Shown here: in pieces, positions 7,868 through 17,953 of the stretch
How positions within the stretch are numbered: position 1 is the stretch's first letter
Layout: every line of letters starts with the position of its first letter
Assembly (NCBI RefSeq): GCF_001636295.1
Contig: NZ_CP014209.1
Location: forward strand, 1,426,001 to 1,490,000
Source: Isoptericola dokdonensis DS-3
Lineage (GTDB): Bacteria > Actinomycetota > Actinomycetes > Actinomycetales > Cellulomonadaceae
Length of the DNA stretch: 64,000 bases
Reading direction: 5' to 3'
Program-made: the position numbers and the translations under genes
The notes under the pieces: model-generated
Told to the model about the DNA's origin: nothing
Seen by the model: the letters and a program-made list of their open reading frames with translations, nothing else
Databases searched by the model: none

Positions 7868-10612
7868 TCAGTCCGTCCCGCCGCGCAGGTGATCGACCTC
7901 GCGGCGTCGTCCGAGCAGCCCGGTCACGGCCGCACCCGCGGCCACGACGACCAGCAGGCCGGCGCCCAGCGCGGCGAGCCACCAGGGGTCGGCCGCCAGG
8001 GTGGGGGCCGTGGCGGCCCCGGTGAGCGGGGTCAGGTCCACCATCGCCACGACGAGGGCGGGGACCGCCCAGGCCAGCACCGCGCCGGTCACCAGGGCGG
8101 CGCCGACCCAGGGCCCGACCTCCCACAGCACGAGGCCGCGCTCGGCGCCGCGCGGCAGGCCGAGGGTGCGCAGCACCGCGAGGAGCCGTGCCCGGGCCGG
8201 TCCTCCGAGCACGAGGGCGAGCACCACCGCGGCCGCGCTGAGCAGGGCGGACGCCACCACCGCGACGACGAACGCCGCCTGGAGCCCGGCGGCCGACGGC
8301 GTGGCGAGCAGCGCCCGCTCCCCCGCCAGCGGGTCGTCGACGACGGCGGTCGGCAGGAGCTCGGCGACCGCGGCGTCCACCTCGGTGCGGTCGGCGCCGG
8401 CGTCGAGACCGACGAGCGCCAGGCGCGCCGTCCCGTCACCCGTGCCGAGCAGCGCGGCGGCCGCCGCCTCGTCGGCCAGCAGCGCGGCGGACGTCGGCGG
8501 CAGGCCTGGCAACCGGTCGACGGTGTCCAGCACGTCCAGCGGCACCGGCGCGCCCGCGGCACCGGCGAGCGCACGGGTGGCGCCCACGTCGCCCGCGGCG
8601 ACGACGGGCAGCCCGTCCCCGGCCGCGGAGAGCCGGTCGAGGTGCTCGGGAGCGCCGGGGACGTCCGTCTGCACCCGGGCGAGAGCATCGCCCGGGGTGA
8701 GGTAGAGGGTCACCTGGACGTCGCCCAGCAGCCAGCGGCCCGCGTCGCGCACGGTGGCGACGTCGTCCACGCCGTCCACGGCGGCGAGGACCGCGGCGGT
8801 GTCCGCGTCGACGACCGGGCCGGCGACCCGGACGTCGGCGCCGACCTCGCCCCACGCCTCGTGGGTGACGCCGGCGCGCACGGTCGAGGCCAGCACGACC
8901 GACGACGCGGCGGTCCCCACGGCGAGCACGAGCGCGACGGCGGGCACGAGCCCGCCCGCGGGGTCGCGGCGCACCCGGGCGGCGCCGAGGAACGGCACGA
9001 GGTCGCGCCGTCGTGCCAGGACCCGCTCGACGGCGTGCAGCACCGGCGGGACGGCGCGGACGGTCAGCAGCGCGGCGGTCAGGGACACGAGCAGCGGGGC
9101 CGCGACGAGCACGGGGTCGAGGCCGCGGCCGTCGGCGGCGCCGCTGACGACGCCCCGGTCGAGCGCGAGCCAGGTGGTCACCGCGGCCGCTGCCGCCACC
9201 GCGACCTCGCCCCCCAGCCGGGCACGCCGACGCCGCGCCGGGGCCGTCCCGAGGTCGCGGCGACGCTCCCGCAGGCCGGCGTCCCCGGCGGACAGCGCGA
9301 GCGCGACGGCGGGTGCGACGCCGCAGGCCAGCGCGGTGGCGACCTGCACCGCCGTCGGTGTCCCGGGCACCACCGCGAGGCCGGCGAGGAGCCCGAGCAG
9401 CGCTCCCGGGACGCCCACGACGAGGCCCTCGGCGGCGACGACGGAGCGCGCCCACGCCCCGGACGCCCCGCGGGCGCGGACGAGGGCGAGGGCGTGCCGC
9501 CGCTGGTCGACGACGAGCCGGGCGGCCAGGGCCAGCACCGCGACGAGGGCGCCCAGCGGCCCGACGGCGAGGACGGCGACGATCGCGTCGACTCCGCGCC
9601 GCTGCCCCAGGGTGGTGGCGAGCACCTCGACGAGGCCGGAGGAGGGCTCCAGCACGGCGGTGTCGGCCTCGACGACGGTCGACGTGGCGGCGGTGAACCC
9701 GCGCAGCTGGGCGAGCAGCTCCTCGGTGTCCGCCGCGGGCACGCCGGTGGCGTCGACGGCGTACCAGACGCGGGCGGAGGGGTCGTCGATCCAGCCTGCG
9801 AGGGTCCCCGGGTCCGCGAACACGGCACCGGTGACGATCCGCCCGACGTTCGGGTCGACCAGCATCTCGGGCGTCACGGCCAGCGGCCCGTGCTGCCAGT
9901 AGTCGGCGGTGGGGTCGACGGGCTCCCAGGTGCCGACGAGGCGCAGCGGTGGCAGCACCGGGTCGGCCGTCTCGTGGACGGACCCGACCGTCCAGCCGAG
10001 CTCGTCCGCGGCGGTCGTGGACATGGTGACCTCGATCGGTGCGACGGTGACGTCCACGACGCCGTCGGACCCGGGCAGCAGCAGGTTCGTGTCGGCGAGC
10101 ACCGTGGTGGGCCGCGGCCACCGACCCTCGACCGTCACGACGCGATCGGCCGCCGTCGGTCCGGCGCGCAGCACCACGCCGGGGTCGGCGACGTCGTTGC
10201 TCTCGACGAGCGCGGTCTCGACGCGCGGCGAGCTGACGAGCAGGTCCGGCTCGCCCAGCACGCCGGCGAGCGGCTCCGGCTGGGCGGCGGCCAGGTCGCG
10301 CAGCCCGTCCAGGTAGGACTCCAGGTCCGGCTGCGGCGGCTCCAGCTCGTCCGGACCATCGGCGAGGTCGAGCCCGTGGTACGGCTCGAACAGTTCGCCG
10401 TACCCGGGGAACGACGTGCTCACGGACACGACATCACGGCTGACCGCCGACGTGGACGCGGTGGCCTGCGCGAGCTGGTCGGCGTGCATCGCGGCCACCG
10501 CGCGGGGGACGGCGGAGGTCACCCCGGCGGCCAGCAGCGCGACGACGCCGAGCGCGAGCGAGGCGGCCACCGCGGTGCGCAGGTGGCGGGCGACCAGGAG
10601 CAGCAGGCTCAT
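7868..10612 (-). CDS. FtsX-like permease (second of pair)
   Basis: Large membrane protein, 914 aa, made with the two ATPases. It starts MSLLLLVARHLRTAV with a first TM at about residues 13-33. A long extracytoplasmic part of roughly 430 residues follows, then three or four TM helices, a second soluble region and a final group of TM helices ending in a short Arg-rich tail. This is the duplicated MacB/FtsX layout (FtsX-like domains near 440-570 and 790-900). GGAGG lies before the ATG, which overlaps the stop of the preceding permease gene by 4 bases. Ala and Val dominate. The substrate is unknown; relatives export peptides or lipoproteins. Confidence 0.9.
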   Translation of the reverse strand: MSLLLLVARHLRTAVAASLALGVVALLAAGVTSAVPRAVAAMHADQLAQATASTSAVSRDVVSVSTSFPGYGELFEPYHGLDLADGPDELEPPQPDLESYLDGLRDLAAAQPEPLAGVLGEPDLLVSSPRVETALVESNDVADPGVVLRAGPTAADRVVTVEGRWPRPTTVLADTNLLLPGSDGVVDVTVAPIEVTMSTTAADELGWTVGSVHETADPVLPPLRLVGTWEPVDPTADYWQHGPLAVTPEMLVDPNVGRIVTGAVFADPGTLAGWIDDPSARVWYAVDATGVPAADTEELLAQLRGFTAATSTVVEADTAVLEPSSGLVEVLATTLGQRRGVDAIVAVLAVGPLGALVAVLALAARLVVDQRRHALALVRARGASGAWARSVVAAEGLVVGVPGALLGLLAGLAVVPGTPTAVQVATALACGVAPAVALALSAGDAGLRERRRDLGTAPARRRRARLGGEVAVAAAAAVTTWLALDRGVVSGAADGRGLDPVLVAAPLLVSLTAALLTVRAVPPVLHAVERVLARRRDLVPFLGAARVRRDPAGGLVPAVALVLAVGTAASSVVLASTVRAGVTHEAWGEVGADVRVAGPVVDADTAAVLAAVDGVDDVATVRDAGRWLLGDVQVTLYLTPGDALARVQTDVPGAPEHLDRLSAAGDGLPVVAAGDVGATRALAGAAGAPVPLDVLDTVDRLPGLPPTSAALLADEAAAAALLGTGDGTARLALVGLDAGADRTEVDAAVAELLPTAVVDDPLAGERALLATPSAAGLQAAFVVAVVASALLSAAAVVLALVLGGPARARLLAVLRTLGLPRGAERGLVLWEVGPWVGAALVTGAVLAWAVPALVVAMVDLTPLTGAATAPTLAADPWWLAALGAGLLVVVAAGAAVTGLLGRRREVDHLRGGTD

Positions 10613-13401
10613 CGCACCTCCGGACGGTAGTCGGTGTCGCGGGCCTGGGCCGCGACGACGGCGGCGACGGCCCCGGCGACCACGGCGGACCCGCCGACGG
10701 CGGCGAGGACGGCGACCAGGACGGGCCCCGGCAGGACGGCGACGGGGGCGGCCGTCCCCGGCACGACGCCCGCGACCAGGCCCGGCACGGCGAGCACCGC
10801 GACCACGCCCCCGGCGAGCAGCCCGGAGAGGGTCCCGGCAACGGCGACGACACCGAGCTCGAGCGCCCGCCCCGCCCCCTGCGCCCGCGGCGGCACGCCC
10901 AGCGCGCGCAGCACGACCACCTCGGCGCGGCGGCCCGCCGTCGTCGTGACGGCGACGGCGGCGAGCCCGAGCAGCGCGACGAGCACCGCGCCGGCGGCGA
11001 CGACGAGGAACACGAGCCGCACCGGGGAGCCCGCGTCCGCCCCGGCGGCGTCGGCGACCGTCGTGACCGTCACTGTGCCGGGCTCCGGCGCTGCGGCCCG
11101 TGCCGTGGCCGCGGCGTCCTGCGCGAGCGCCGGGACGGCGTCCGGCGAGGTCGCGGCCACCCAGACCTCGCCCGGCCGGGGCAGGCCGGGGGCGGTGCGC
11201 AGCAGTGCCGCATCGAGGGTGCCGAGGTCGACGAGGACGGCGGCGGCACGGGACTGGCCGGGGACCTCGGCGACCGTGCCGACGACCTCCAGCGGCACCG
11301 CGGTGCCCGCCCACGTCACCTCGACGACGTCGCCGGCGGTGGCGTCCCACCGGGCTGCGGCCGCGTCGGTCACGAGGGCGGGGACGCCCGGGCCCGGGTC
11401 CGACGACCCGGCCACCAGGCGCGCCCACGACGGTGCGGGCGAGGTGAGGGTCGTGGTGAACCGCGGCACCCGTCCGTCGTCGAGGTCGTCGGCGGGCGCG
11501 GTACCGACCGGCGTCCAGCCGGCGTCGAGGTCGACGGGGACCTCCCCGGCCGCGGTCCGCGCGGTCAGGGCCTCCAGCCGGACGTCCACCCGGGTCGGCA
11601 CGACGGCCGGGCCGAGGTCGAGGCCGACGGCGGCGAGCCGGGACCCGGCGGGCAGGTCCTCGACCGGCACGGACAGGCGGGTCCGCTCCCCCGCCGTGCC
11701 GAGCGCGGGCGAGCCCGCGTCGAGCACCGTCAGCGTGCCGTCGGGCGCGACGAGCCAGAGCGTGACGGCGACGGTCGGCGCGACGTCCGCGTCCTGCACC
11801 TCGGCGATCTCGGCGGCCGCGAGGTCCGGCGTGACGCTGCCGGCGAGGACGAGCTCGAGGCCGCTGGCGTCGTCGGGGAGCACCGGCGCGCCCGCGAACG
11901 GGTCGGTCCCGCGCAGGGGGTCCGCGATCGTCGCCGCGCCGGGAGTGCGCACGACGCCGGGGACGGCGTCCGCGGGCAGGGCGGTGGCCCCCACGTCCTC
12001 GCCCTGCACCGTCGCGTCGCCGACGAGTGCGGGTGCGGCCGCCGCGGCCCCGGGGAGGGCGGCGAACGCCGTCGCGTCGGGCGGCGGGGCCGACGGACCC
12101 AGCATGGCCCCGGCCGTGCCGGGCCCCGGCACGGCGACCCGCACGTCGGTGCCGACCGCCTGCACGGCGGCACCCTCGCGGGCCGCCTCCTCCGTCCCGG
12201 CGTACGCCCCGGCCAGGACCGCCGAACCGATGGCGAGCACGAGCAGCACGACCGGCACGACGGCGAGCCGCAGCCCGCGCGCCGTCCGCCGTGCCACGAG
12301 AACCCCCGTGAGGCGCGGGCCGCGCGCGGCGAGGGTGGCCCAGGCCCGGGTGGCCGGGCCGAGCAGCACGAGCACGGCCAGGCCGAGCGCGACGAGGGCG
12401 ACCGCCGGGCCCGCGGCCGCCAGCGGGTCCGCCACGCCCTGCCCGCCGGGGACCGCCGGCGAGCCGAGGCTGCGCAGCCGCAGCAGGCCCAGCAGCGCGA
12501 CCGCCGCCACGGCGACCACCGTGCCCGCGGTCGCCGCCTGCCGCAGCCGTCCCGACCGGTCCCGCGCACCGCGGGCGGCCACCGCACGGGCCTGCGCCGC
12601 GACGACCCCCGTGAGCACGGCGACGGCCGCGAGTGCCGTCACGGCCCCGGCGGCCACCGGCGGACCGGGCGTCCACGGGCCCCGGCCGGTGAGCAGCAGC
12701 GCGGCCAGCCCGGTCCCGAGCGCCGCCGCCGGCACGCCCACGACCACCGCCTCCACCGCCGCGGCCGCCACGAGGCGACGCGGGGACGCCCCCCGCGCGA
12801 CGAGGATCTCGACCTCGTTCTCCCGCGCCCCCGCGAGCACCCGGCCGACCTGGGCCAGCGCGACGAGCGACACGAGGAGCAGCAGGGCCAGCGGGACGGT
12901 GACGACGGCGCGCGCCGCGCCGAGGGCGGCGAGCTCGACCGCCGCCCGCTCCCCCAGGTCACCGGTGACCGTGATCCCGCGGACGGCGACCGCGTCGTCC
13001 TGGCGCAGGGTGTCGCGCAGCGCGACGCTGCCCGCCGCGAGCCCCGCGAGGTCGTCCGGGACCAGCGCGGAGAGGTCAGGGGTCAGGGTCCACACCACGA
13101 ACGGCGCGTCGCCCTCCGCGGCGGACTCGGTGCGCGCCACGCGCACGGGCGCGCCGCCGAAGAGGTCGTCGACGGCGGCGGTGAGGCCCGCCTCCTGGGC
13201 GGCGGGGTCGTCAGCGACCCGCGTCGTCACGACGAGGGCCGCCGGGTCGGTCCCACCCAGCGCCGCCCGGGCGGACGCCGTCGTCGTCGCGGTGAGCAGA
13301 CCGAGGGCCGCCCCGCCCGTGGTCGCGACGACGACCACGAGCAGGGCGACCAGGGCGAGCAGCCCCCGGCGGGCGAGCGCGCGCCGCGCCGCGAGCGGCA
13401 C
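10609..13401 (-). CDS. FtsX-like permease (first of pair)
   Basis: Partner permease, 930 aa, with the same duplicated layout: TM1 near residues 12-35, an extracytoplasmic domain to about 165, a TM block to about 420, a second large extracytoplasmic domain to about 770 and a final TM block. The GTG at 13401 is 2 bases after the TGA of the upstream Dpp-type ATPase gene (TGACGGTG). No good Shine-Dalgarno sequence is visible, so translation seems to depend on termination-reinitiation from the upstream gene. Together with the next three genes it forms one ABC exporter. Confidence 0.88.
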   Translation of the reverse strand: MPLAARRALARRGLLALVALLVVVVATTGGAALGLLTATTTASARAALGGTDPAALVVTTRVADDPAAQEAGLTAAVDDLFGGAPVRVARTESAAEGDAPFVVWTLTPDLSALVPDDLAGLAAGSVALRDTLRQDDAVAVRGITVTGDLGERAAVELAALGAARAVVTVPLALLLLVSLVALAQVGRVLAGARENEVEILVARGASPRRLVAAAAVEAVVVGVPAAALGTGLAALLLTGRGPWTPGPPVAAGAVTALAAVAVLTGVVAAQARAVAARGARDRSGRLRQAATAGTVVAVAAVALLGLLRLRSLGSPAVPGGQGVADPLAAAGPAVALVALGLAVLVLLGPATRAWATLAARGPRLTGVLVARRTARGLRLAVVPVVLLVLAIGSAVLAGAYAGTEEAAREGAAVQAVGTDVRVAVPGPGTAGAMLGPSAPPPDATAFAALPGAAAAAPALVGDATVQGEDVGATALPADAVPGVVRTPGAATIADPLRGTDPFAGAPVLPDDASGLELVLAGSVTPDLAAAEIAEVQDADVAPTVAVTLWLVAPDGTLTVLDAGSPALGTAGERTRLSVPVEDLPAGSRLAAVGLDLGPAVVPTRVDVRLEALTARTAAGEVPVDLDAGWTPVGTAPADDLDDGRVPRFTTTLTSPAPSWARLVAGSSDPGPGVPALVTDAAAARWDATAGDVVEVTWAGTAVPLEVVGTVAEVPGQSRAAAVLVDLGTLDAALLRTAPGLPRPGEVWVAATSPDAVPALAQDAAATARAAAPEPGTVTVTTVADAAGADAGSPVRLVFLVVAAGAVLVALLGLAAVAVTTTAGRRAEVVVLRALGVPPRAQGAGRALELGVVAVAGTLSGLLAGGVVAVLAVPGLVAGVVPGTAAPVAVLPGPVLVAVLAAVGGSAVVAGAVAAVVAAQARDTDYRPEVR

Positions 13402-13403
13402 CG

Positions 13404-15224
13404 TCAGCCGCCGTGGAAGGCGCCCGTCCCGAGGGGGTTGCCACCCTCGGAGCCGGGGACCTTGCGATCGGCCGGAGCCTCGTCGACGCGCAGCTCGACG
13501 ACCTCGTCACCGAGCTCGGCGAGCAGCCGGTGCCGGTCCTCACGACGCTGCTTCTGCTGCCCGGGGTGCGGCACGGGCGCGGCGGCGAGCAGGCGGCGCG
13601 TGTAGTCCTGCCGCGGCTGGCGCAGCACCTCGTCGCGCGTGCCCTGCTCGACGATGCGACCGTTCTGCAGCACGACGACCCGGTGCGCCAGCATGTCGAT
13701 GACCGCGAGGTCGTGGCTGACGAACAGGCAGGCGAACCCGAACTCCTGCTGGAGGCTGGTGAACATGTCCAGCACGGCGGCCTGCACGGACACGTCGAGC
13801 GCGGACGTCGGCTCGTCGGCGACCAGCAGCTCCGGCTCCAGCGTGAGCGCCCGCGCGATGGAGACGCGCTGGCGCTGACCGCCGGAGAGCTCGTGCGGGT
13901 AGCGGTTGTAGAACGAGCGGGGCAGCTCGACGGCGTCGAGCAGCTCCAGCACCCGCTTCTGCCGCGACTTCGCGTCGCCCACCTCGTGCACGACCAGGGG
14001 CTCGGCGATGGCCTCGCCCACCGGGAACCGGGGGTTGATCGAGGCGGCCGGGTCCTGGAACACGACGCCGATGCGGCGACGCAGCGCCTTGAGCTCCTTC
14101 TTGCTGAGCCGCGCGTAGTCCTGGTCGAGGATCCGCACGGCGCCGGACACGGCCGGGATGAGCCCGAGCGCGCACTTGCCGATCGTGGACTTGCCCGAGC
14201 CGGACTCGCCCACCAGGCCGACGATCTCGCCCGCGCCGACGGTGAACGACACGTCGTCCACGGCCCGGAAGGCCGGCTTGCCGAGGCGGTGGTACTCGAT
14301 GACGAGGTTGTCGAGGGTGAGGGCAGGCACCCCGGCGTCGACGTTCTCCGACTCCACGGCCTTCGCGACCGCGGTGTCGTCCTGTCCGGTGCCCTCGCCG
14401 AGGCGCGGCACCGCGGCCAGCAGCCGCTTGGTGTACTCGTGCTGGGGGTCCGTGAGCACCTGCTCCGCCGTGCCCTGCTCGACGAGGTCACCCTTGTACA
14501 TCACCGCGACGCGGTCGGCCATGTCGGCCACGACGCCCATGTTGTGGGTGATGAGCAGGATGCCGGTGTCGAGCTTGTCCTTGAGCGAGCGCAGCAGGTC
14601 GAGGATGTCGGCCTGCACGGTGACGTCGAGGGCCGTGGTGGGCTCGTCGGCGATGATCACCTTGGGGTCGCAGGAGATCGCCATGGCGATGACGACGCGC
14701 TGGCGCTGCCCCCCGGACAGCTCGTGCGGGTACTGCTTGAGACGCCGCTCCGGCTCCGGGATGCCGACCATGCGCAGCAGCTCGGCGGCGCGGGCGGTGG
14801 CCTGCTTGCCGTAGGCGAGCCCGTGCAGCTGGAGCGACTCGGTGAGCTGGTCACCGATGGTCAGCACCGGGTTGAGCGCCGTCATCGGCTCCTGGAACAC
14901 CATGGCCACGTCGTTGCCGCGCAGCTTGCGCAGGCCGGACGGGTCGAGCTCCGTGACGATCTTGTCGCCCACGCGCACCGACCCGGAGACCCGCGCGTTG
15001 CCGGGCAGCAGACCGAGCGCCGTCGTCGAGGTCACGGACTTGCCGGACCCGGACTCGCCCACGAGGGCCACGACCTCGCCCGGGTGCACCTCCAGGGAGA
15101 TGCCCTTGACGGCGTGGACGTCACCGAACTCGGTGCCGAACGTCACGCGCAGGTCGGTGAACTCCAGGACGGCGTCGCCCGGGGTGGTGGGCTCGGACGA
15201 CGAGGTGATGTCGAGGGTGGTCAT
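13404..15224 (-). CDS. Dpp/Opp-type ABC transporter ATPase, DppD-DppF fusion (second system)
   Basis: Double ATPase of the second importer, 606 aa. Domain 1 has GESGSGKS at residues 56-63, signature SGGQRQRVVIA and DEPTTALD. Domain 2 has GESGSGKST near 375, SGGQRQRVSIA and a standard DEPTSALD. The Opp-type C-terminal motif of each half is present (DPQHEYTKRLL, RQDYTRRLL). The ATG at 15224 overlaps the permease stop by one base (TGATG) and has AGGAGC upstream. The coding part ends 2 bases before the FtsX-like permease starts. It is distinct in sequence from the double ATPase at 523-2268, so this is not a recent duplication. Confidence 0.94.
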   Translation of the reverse strand: MTTLDITSSSEPTTPGDAVLEFTDLRVTFGTEFGDVHAVKGISLEVHPGEVVALVGESGSGKSVTSTTALGLLPGNARVSGSVRVGDKIVTELDPSGLRKLRGNDVAMVFQEPMTALNPVLTIGDQLTESLQLHGLAYGKQATARAAELLRMVGIPEPERRLKQYPHELSGGQRQRVVIAMAISCDPKVIIADEPTTALDVTVQADILDLLRSLKDKLDTGILLITHNMGVVADMADRVAVMYKGDLVEQGTAEQVLTDPQHEYTKRLLAAVPRLGEGTGQDDTAVAKAVESENVDAGVPALTLDNLVIEYHRLGKPAFRAVDDVSFTVGAGEIVGLVGESGSGKSTIGKCALGLIPAVSGAVRILDQDYARLSKKELKALRRRIGVVFQDPAASINPRFPVGEAIAEPLVVHEVGDAKSRQKRVLELLDAVELPRSFYNRYPHELSGGQRQRVSIARALTLEPELLVADEPTSALDVSVQAAVLDMFTSLQQEFGFACLFVSHDLAVIDMLAHRVVVLQNGRIVEQGTRDEVLRQPRQDYTRRLLAAAPVPHPGQQKQRREDRHRLLAELGDEVVELRVDEAPADRKVPGSEGGNPLGTGAFHGG

Positions 15225-16225
15225 CAGCCCTTGCTCCTGTTCTGCCGCGGGTCGAACGCGTCGCGCAGCCCGTCGCCGATGAAGTTCACGCTCAGCGCGA
15301 TGGCGAGGATCATCAGACCCGGCCACCAGAACAGCCAGGGTCGGGTGGTGAACGCCGTCTGGTACTGCGAGATGAGCAGGCCCAGCGAGGTGTCGGGCGG
15401 CTGCACGCCGAACCCGAGGAAGCTCAGGGACGTCTCCAGCAGGATCGCCGAGGAGATCGCCAGCGTGGCCGACACGATGATCGTGCCCACCGCGTTCGGC
15501 AGGATGTGCTTGAAGATGATCCGGCTGTTGCCGGTGCCGACCGCCGTGGCGGCGACGACGAAGTCGCGCTCGCGCAGGGACAGCACCTCGCCGCGCACGA
15601 GCCGGGCGAGCCCGGTCCACGTGACGATGCCCAGCATGAGGGTCAGGCCCCAGATGCCCCACGGGGTCGCGATCTTGCCGAGCACGGCCGCGAGGACCAG
15701 CAGCGGGATGACGATGAGCAGGTCGGTGAGCCGCATGAGCAGCGACTCGACGACGCCGCGGTAGAACCCGGCGACGGCGCCGATCACGGTGCCGATCACG
15801 GTCGAGAGCAGGCCGACGCCGAACGCGATGATGATCGACTTCTGCGTGCCGAGCATGACGAGGGCGAAGTAGTCCTTGCCGATCGTGTCCTGCCCGAACG
15901 GGTGCGCCCAGGTCGGGGCGCCGGTGCCGATCTTCTCGTACTGGGAGAACGGGTCCTTGTCCCACCAGCCGGGGATCGGGCCGATGCCGATCGACGTGAA
16001 CGCGACGACGACGACCACGGCCAGCACGATCATCGCGACGATGGCGCCCCGGTGCCGGAAGAACCGGCGGCGGACGAGCTGGCCCTGGCTGTACGACTTC
16101 TCCTCGCCGGGCAGCGGGGCCGTGTCGAGGCCCGCGCCGACGCCGCCCTGGGCGTCGACCCCGGCCACCGACAGGATCGGCTGGTAGTCCTCCCCGTGCG
16201 GGTCGCTGTTCCTGATGTCACTCAT
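15224..16225 (-). CDS. Dpp/Opp-type ABC transporter permease, DppC-like (second system)
   Basis: Membrane subunit, 333 aa. The cytoplasmic N-terminal tail of about 60 residues is rich in Gly, Asp and Gln, and TM1 is near residues 61-80. The EAA-type loop reads GTGNSRIIFKHILPN. The periplasmic-side segment includes HPFGQDTIGKDYF, typical for the family. GGGAG lies 8 bases before the ATG. The gene is 57 bases after the DppB-like gene and shares a base with the ATPase gene. Confidence 0.93.
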   Translation of the reverse strand: MSDIRNSDPHGEDYQPILSVAGVDAQGGVGAGLDTAPLPGEEKSYSQGQLVRRRFFRHRGAIVAMIVLAVVVVVAFTSIGIGPIPGWWDKDPFSQYEKIGTGAPTWAHPFGQDTIGKDYFALVMLGTQKSIIIAFGVGLLSTVIGTVIGAVAGFYRGVVESLLMRLTDLLIVIPLLVLAAVLGKIATPWGIWGLTLMLGIVTWTGLARLVRGEVLSLRERDFVVAATAVGTGNSRIIFKHILPNAVGTIIVSATLAISSAILLETSLSFLGFGVQPPDTSLGLLISQYQTAFTTRPWLFWWPGLMILAIALSVNFIGDGLRDAFDPRQNRSKG

Positions 16226-16282
16226 GGTGGTCTCCCGCGGTGCGGATGGTCGTGGGGGTCACGGTGCGGTGGCTCACGGGGC

Positions 16283-17803
16283 TCACCGCCGGATCCGCGG
16301 GTCGAGGCCGGCGTACGCGAGGTCCGCGACCATGTTCATGACGATCGCGGCCGTACCGGTCACGAGGAAGAACGCCATGACGGGCGCCGGGTCGACGGCG
16401 TTGAGGGCGTCGGCGAACATCGCGCCCATGCCCTTCCAGCCGAAGACGCGCTCGGTGATGACCGCGCCGCCGATGAGGGCCGCGAAGTCGAACGCCACGA
16501 TGGTGGTGATCGGGATGAGGGCGTTGCGGAACGCGTGCTTGGTGATCACGGCCCGCTCGGACAGGCCCTTGGACCGCGCGGTGCGCACGTAGTCCTGGTT
16601 CATCGTCTCGAGCATCGACGAGCGCGTGTACCGCGAGTAGGACGCGACGGAGACGAGCGTCAGCAGGATGGTGGGCAGGACGAGCTGCATGCCCGTGTCC
16701 AGCACCGACTCCCAGAAGTCACCGGTGAAGTTCGGGGTCTGCGAGCCGATCGTCGAGATCGGCCGCGACTTCAGCGCGAGGAAGCTCGACCAGTTCGCCA
16801 CGAGGATGTCGAAGACGATCACCAGGGAGGTGATGACGCCGGTGACCCCGGCGACGAGCACCGCCTGCTTGCGGGCGTAGCCGCCCCAGGCGGCGCCGAT
16901 GCCGATCGAGACGACGACGGCCACGGCGAACAGGCCGATGAGCACCCACCACGAGCTCGGCTCGAGCAGCAGGCCCGCGAACAGCAGGTAGCTGACGGTG
17001 CCGACCACCGCGGTGGTGAGCGCGCCGTAGAGCACCCGACGGTTGCCGAAGCCCGCGACGAGCGCGGTCATGAGCACGCCGGCGCCGAGCGACGTCAGCA
17101 GCACCATCCCGATGCCGAAGAAGGGGTTGCGGTACCAGTCGAAGATGTTCAGCACGTACAGCACGACCGCGACGAAGACGAAGACACCGGCACCGGTGGC
17201 GAGGCGACGCTTCCAGGTCCCGCCGAGGACCGCCGGGACGACGACCGCGAGCAGCAGCGCGATGCCCAGCACCATCGGTGGTTCCATGTCGCCGCTGGCG
17301 ATCCAGTCGTTGAACCGGATGGCGCCGTACTCCTTGAGGAGCACCGCGGCCCAGAAGACGGGCAGCGAGAAGAAGAGGAAGGCCAGGAACGTCACCACGT
17401 AGTCGAAGCCCGAGTACTGGCGGATGGCCGTGAGGATGCCCAGCGAGATGCCGATGACGATCGCCAGCAGCGTGGCGAGGGTAACGAGGCGCAGGGTGGA
17501 GCCGGCCGCGGTGGCGGTCATGTCCAGCACGCTCTGGCCGTTGATGCTGGTGCCGAGGTCGCACGAGCCCGTGAAGCAGCCGCCCACACCCTTGAGCCAG
17601 TCCCAGTACCGCTCCCACCAGGGATCGTCGAGCCGCATGAGGTCGATGCGCGCCTGGATGAGCTGCTGCTTGTTCTCGGCGTTCGACTCGCGCAGATCCT
17701 TCAGGGGGTCGCCCGAGATCGTCACGAGCCAGTACAGGAGCATCGACGCGAGCCACAGGACGAGGACGGAGACGCCGAGCCGTCGGAGGATGAACTTGAG
17801 CAC
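16283..17803 (-). CDS. Dpp/Opp-type ABC permease, DppB-like, with extra membrane insert
   Basis: Membrane subunit, 506 aa instead of the usual 310-340. The N-terminus (MLKFILRRLGVSVLVLW), the segment with GTSINGQSV and TM2-TM3, and the C-terminal EAA loop SKGLSERAVITKHAFRNALIP are standard. Between TM3 and the EAA region lies an insert of about 180 residues with six or so extra hydrophobic helices. I take the GTG at 17803 because AAGAGG lies 6 bases upstream and the protein then begins as DppB proteins do. A GTG at 17818 would add five residues without a ribosome site. It follows the binding-protein gene after a strong terminator. Confidence 0.9.
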   Translation of the reverse strand: MLKFILRRLGVSVLVLWLASMLLYWLVTISGDPLKDLRESNAENKQQLIQARIDLMRLDDPWWERYWDWLKGVGGCFTGSCDLGTSINGQSVLDMTATAAGSTLRLVTLATLLAIVIGISLGILTAIRQYSGFDYVVTFLAFLFFSLPVFWAAVLLKEYGAIRFNDWIASGDMEPPMVLGIALLLAVVVPAVLGGTWKRRLATGAGVFVFVAVVLYVLNIFDWYRNPFFGIGMVLLTSLGAGVLMTALVAGFGNRRVLYGALTTAVVGTVSYLLFAGLLLEPSSWWVLIGLFAVAVVVSIGIGAAWGGYARKQAVLVAGVTGVITSLVIVFDILVANWSSFLALKSRPISTIGSQTPNFTGDFWESVLDTGMQLVLPTILLTLVSVASYSRYTRSSMLETMNQDYVRTARSKGLSERAVITKHAFRNALIPITTIVAFDFAALIGGAVITERVFGWKGMGAMFADALNAVDPAPVMAFFLVTGTAAIVMNMVADLAYAGLDPRIRR

Positions 17804-17953
17804 GGGGTGCCTCTTCACAGGCGGCGAGATGGTCGCCGCCGATCAACCGGGAGGGACAGGGTCAGCACACTGTACGGCGGGGGACGACGTGCGGATGACA
17901 CGGCCCCGGGGCGCCTGGGTGTGCGGGGGGACGCCACCTGTGCGGTGGCAGAA

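Noticed and set aside
7868..12676. A single 1600-residue minus-strand protein
   Set aside because: Only its last 914 residues resemble a protein. The earlier part is an out-of-frame shadow of the first FtsX-like permease. The real start is the ATG at 10612 with GGAGG upstream.
523..15224. The two Dpp-type systems as a recent duplication
   Set aside because: The ATPase and permease sequences differ throughout. The second DppB has a large insert, and the binding proteins share only family motifs and a similar signal.
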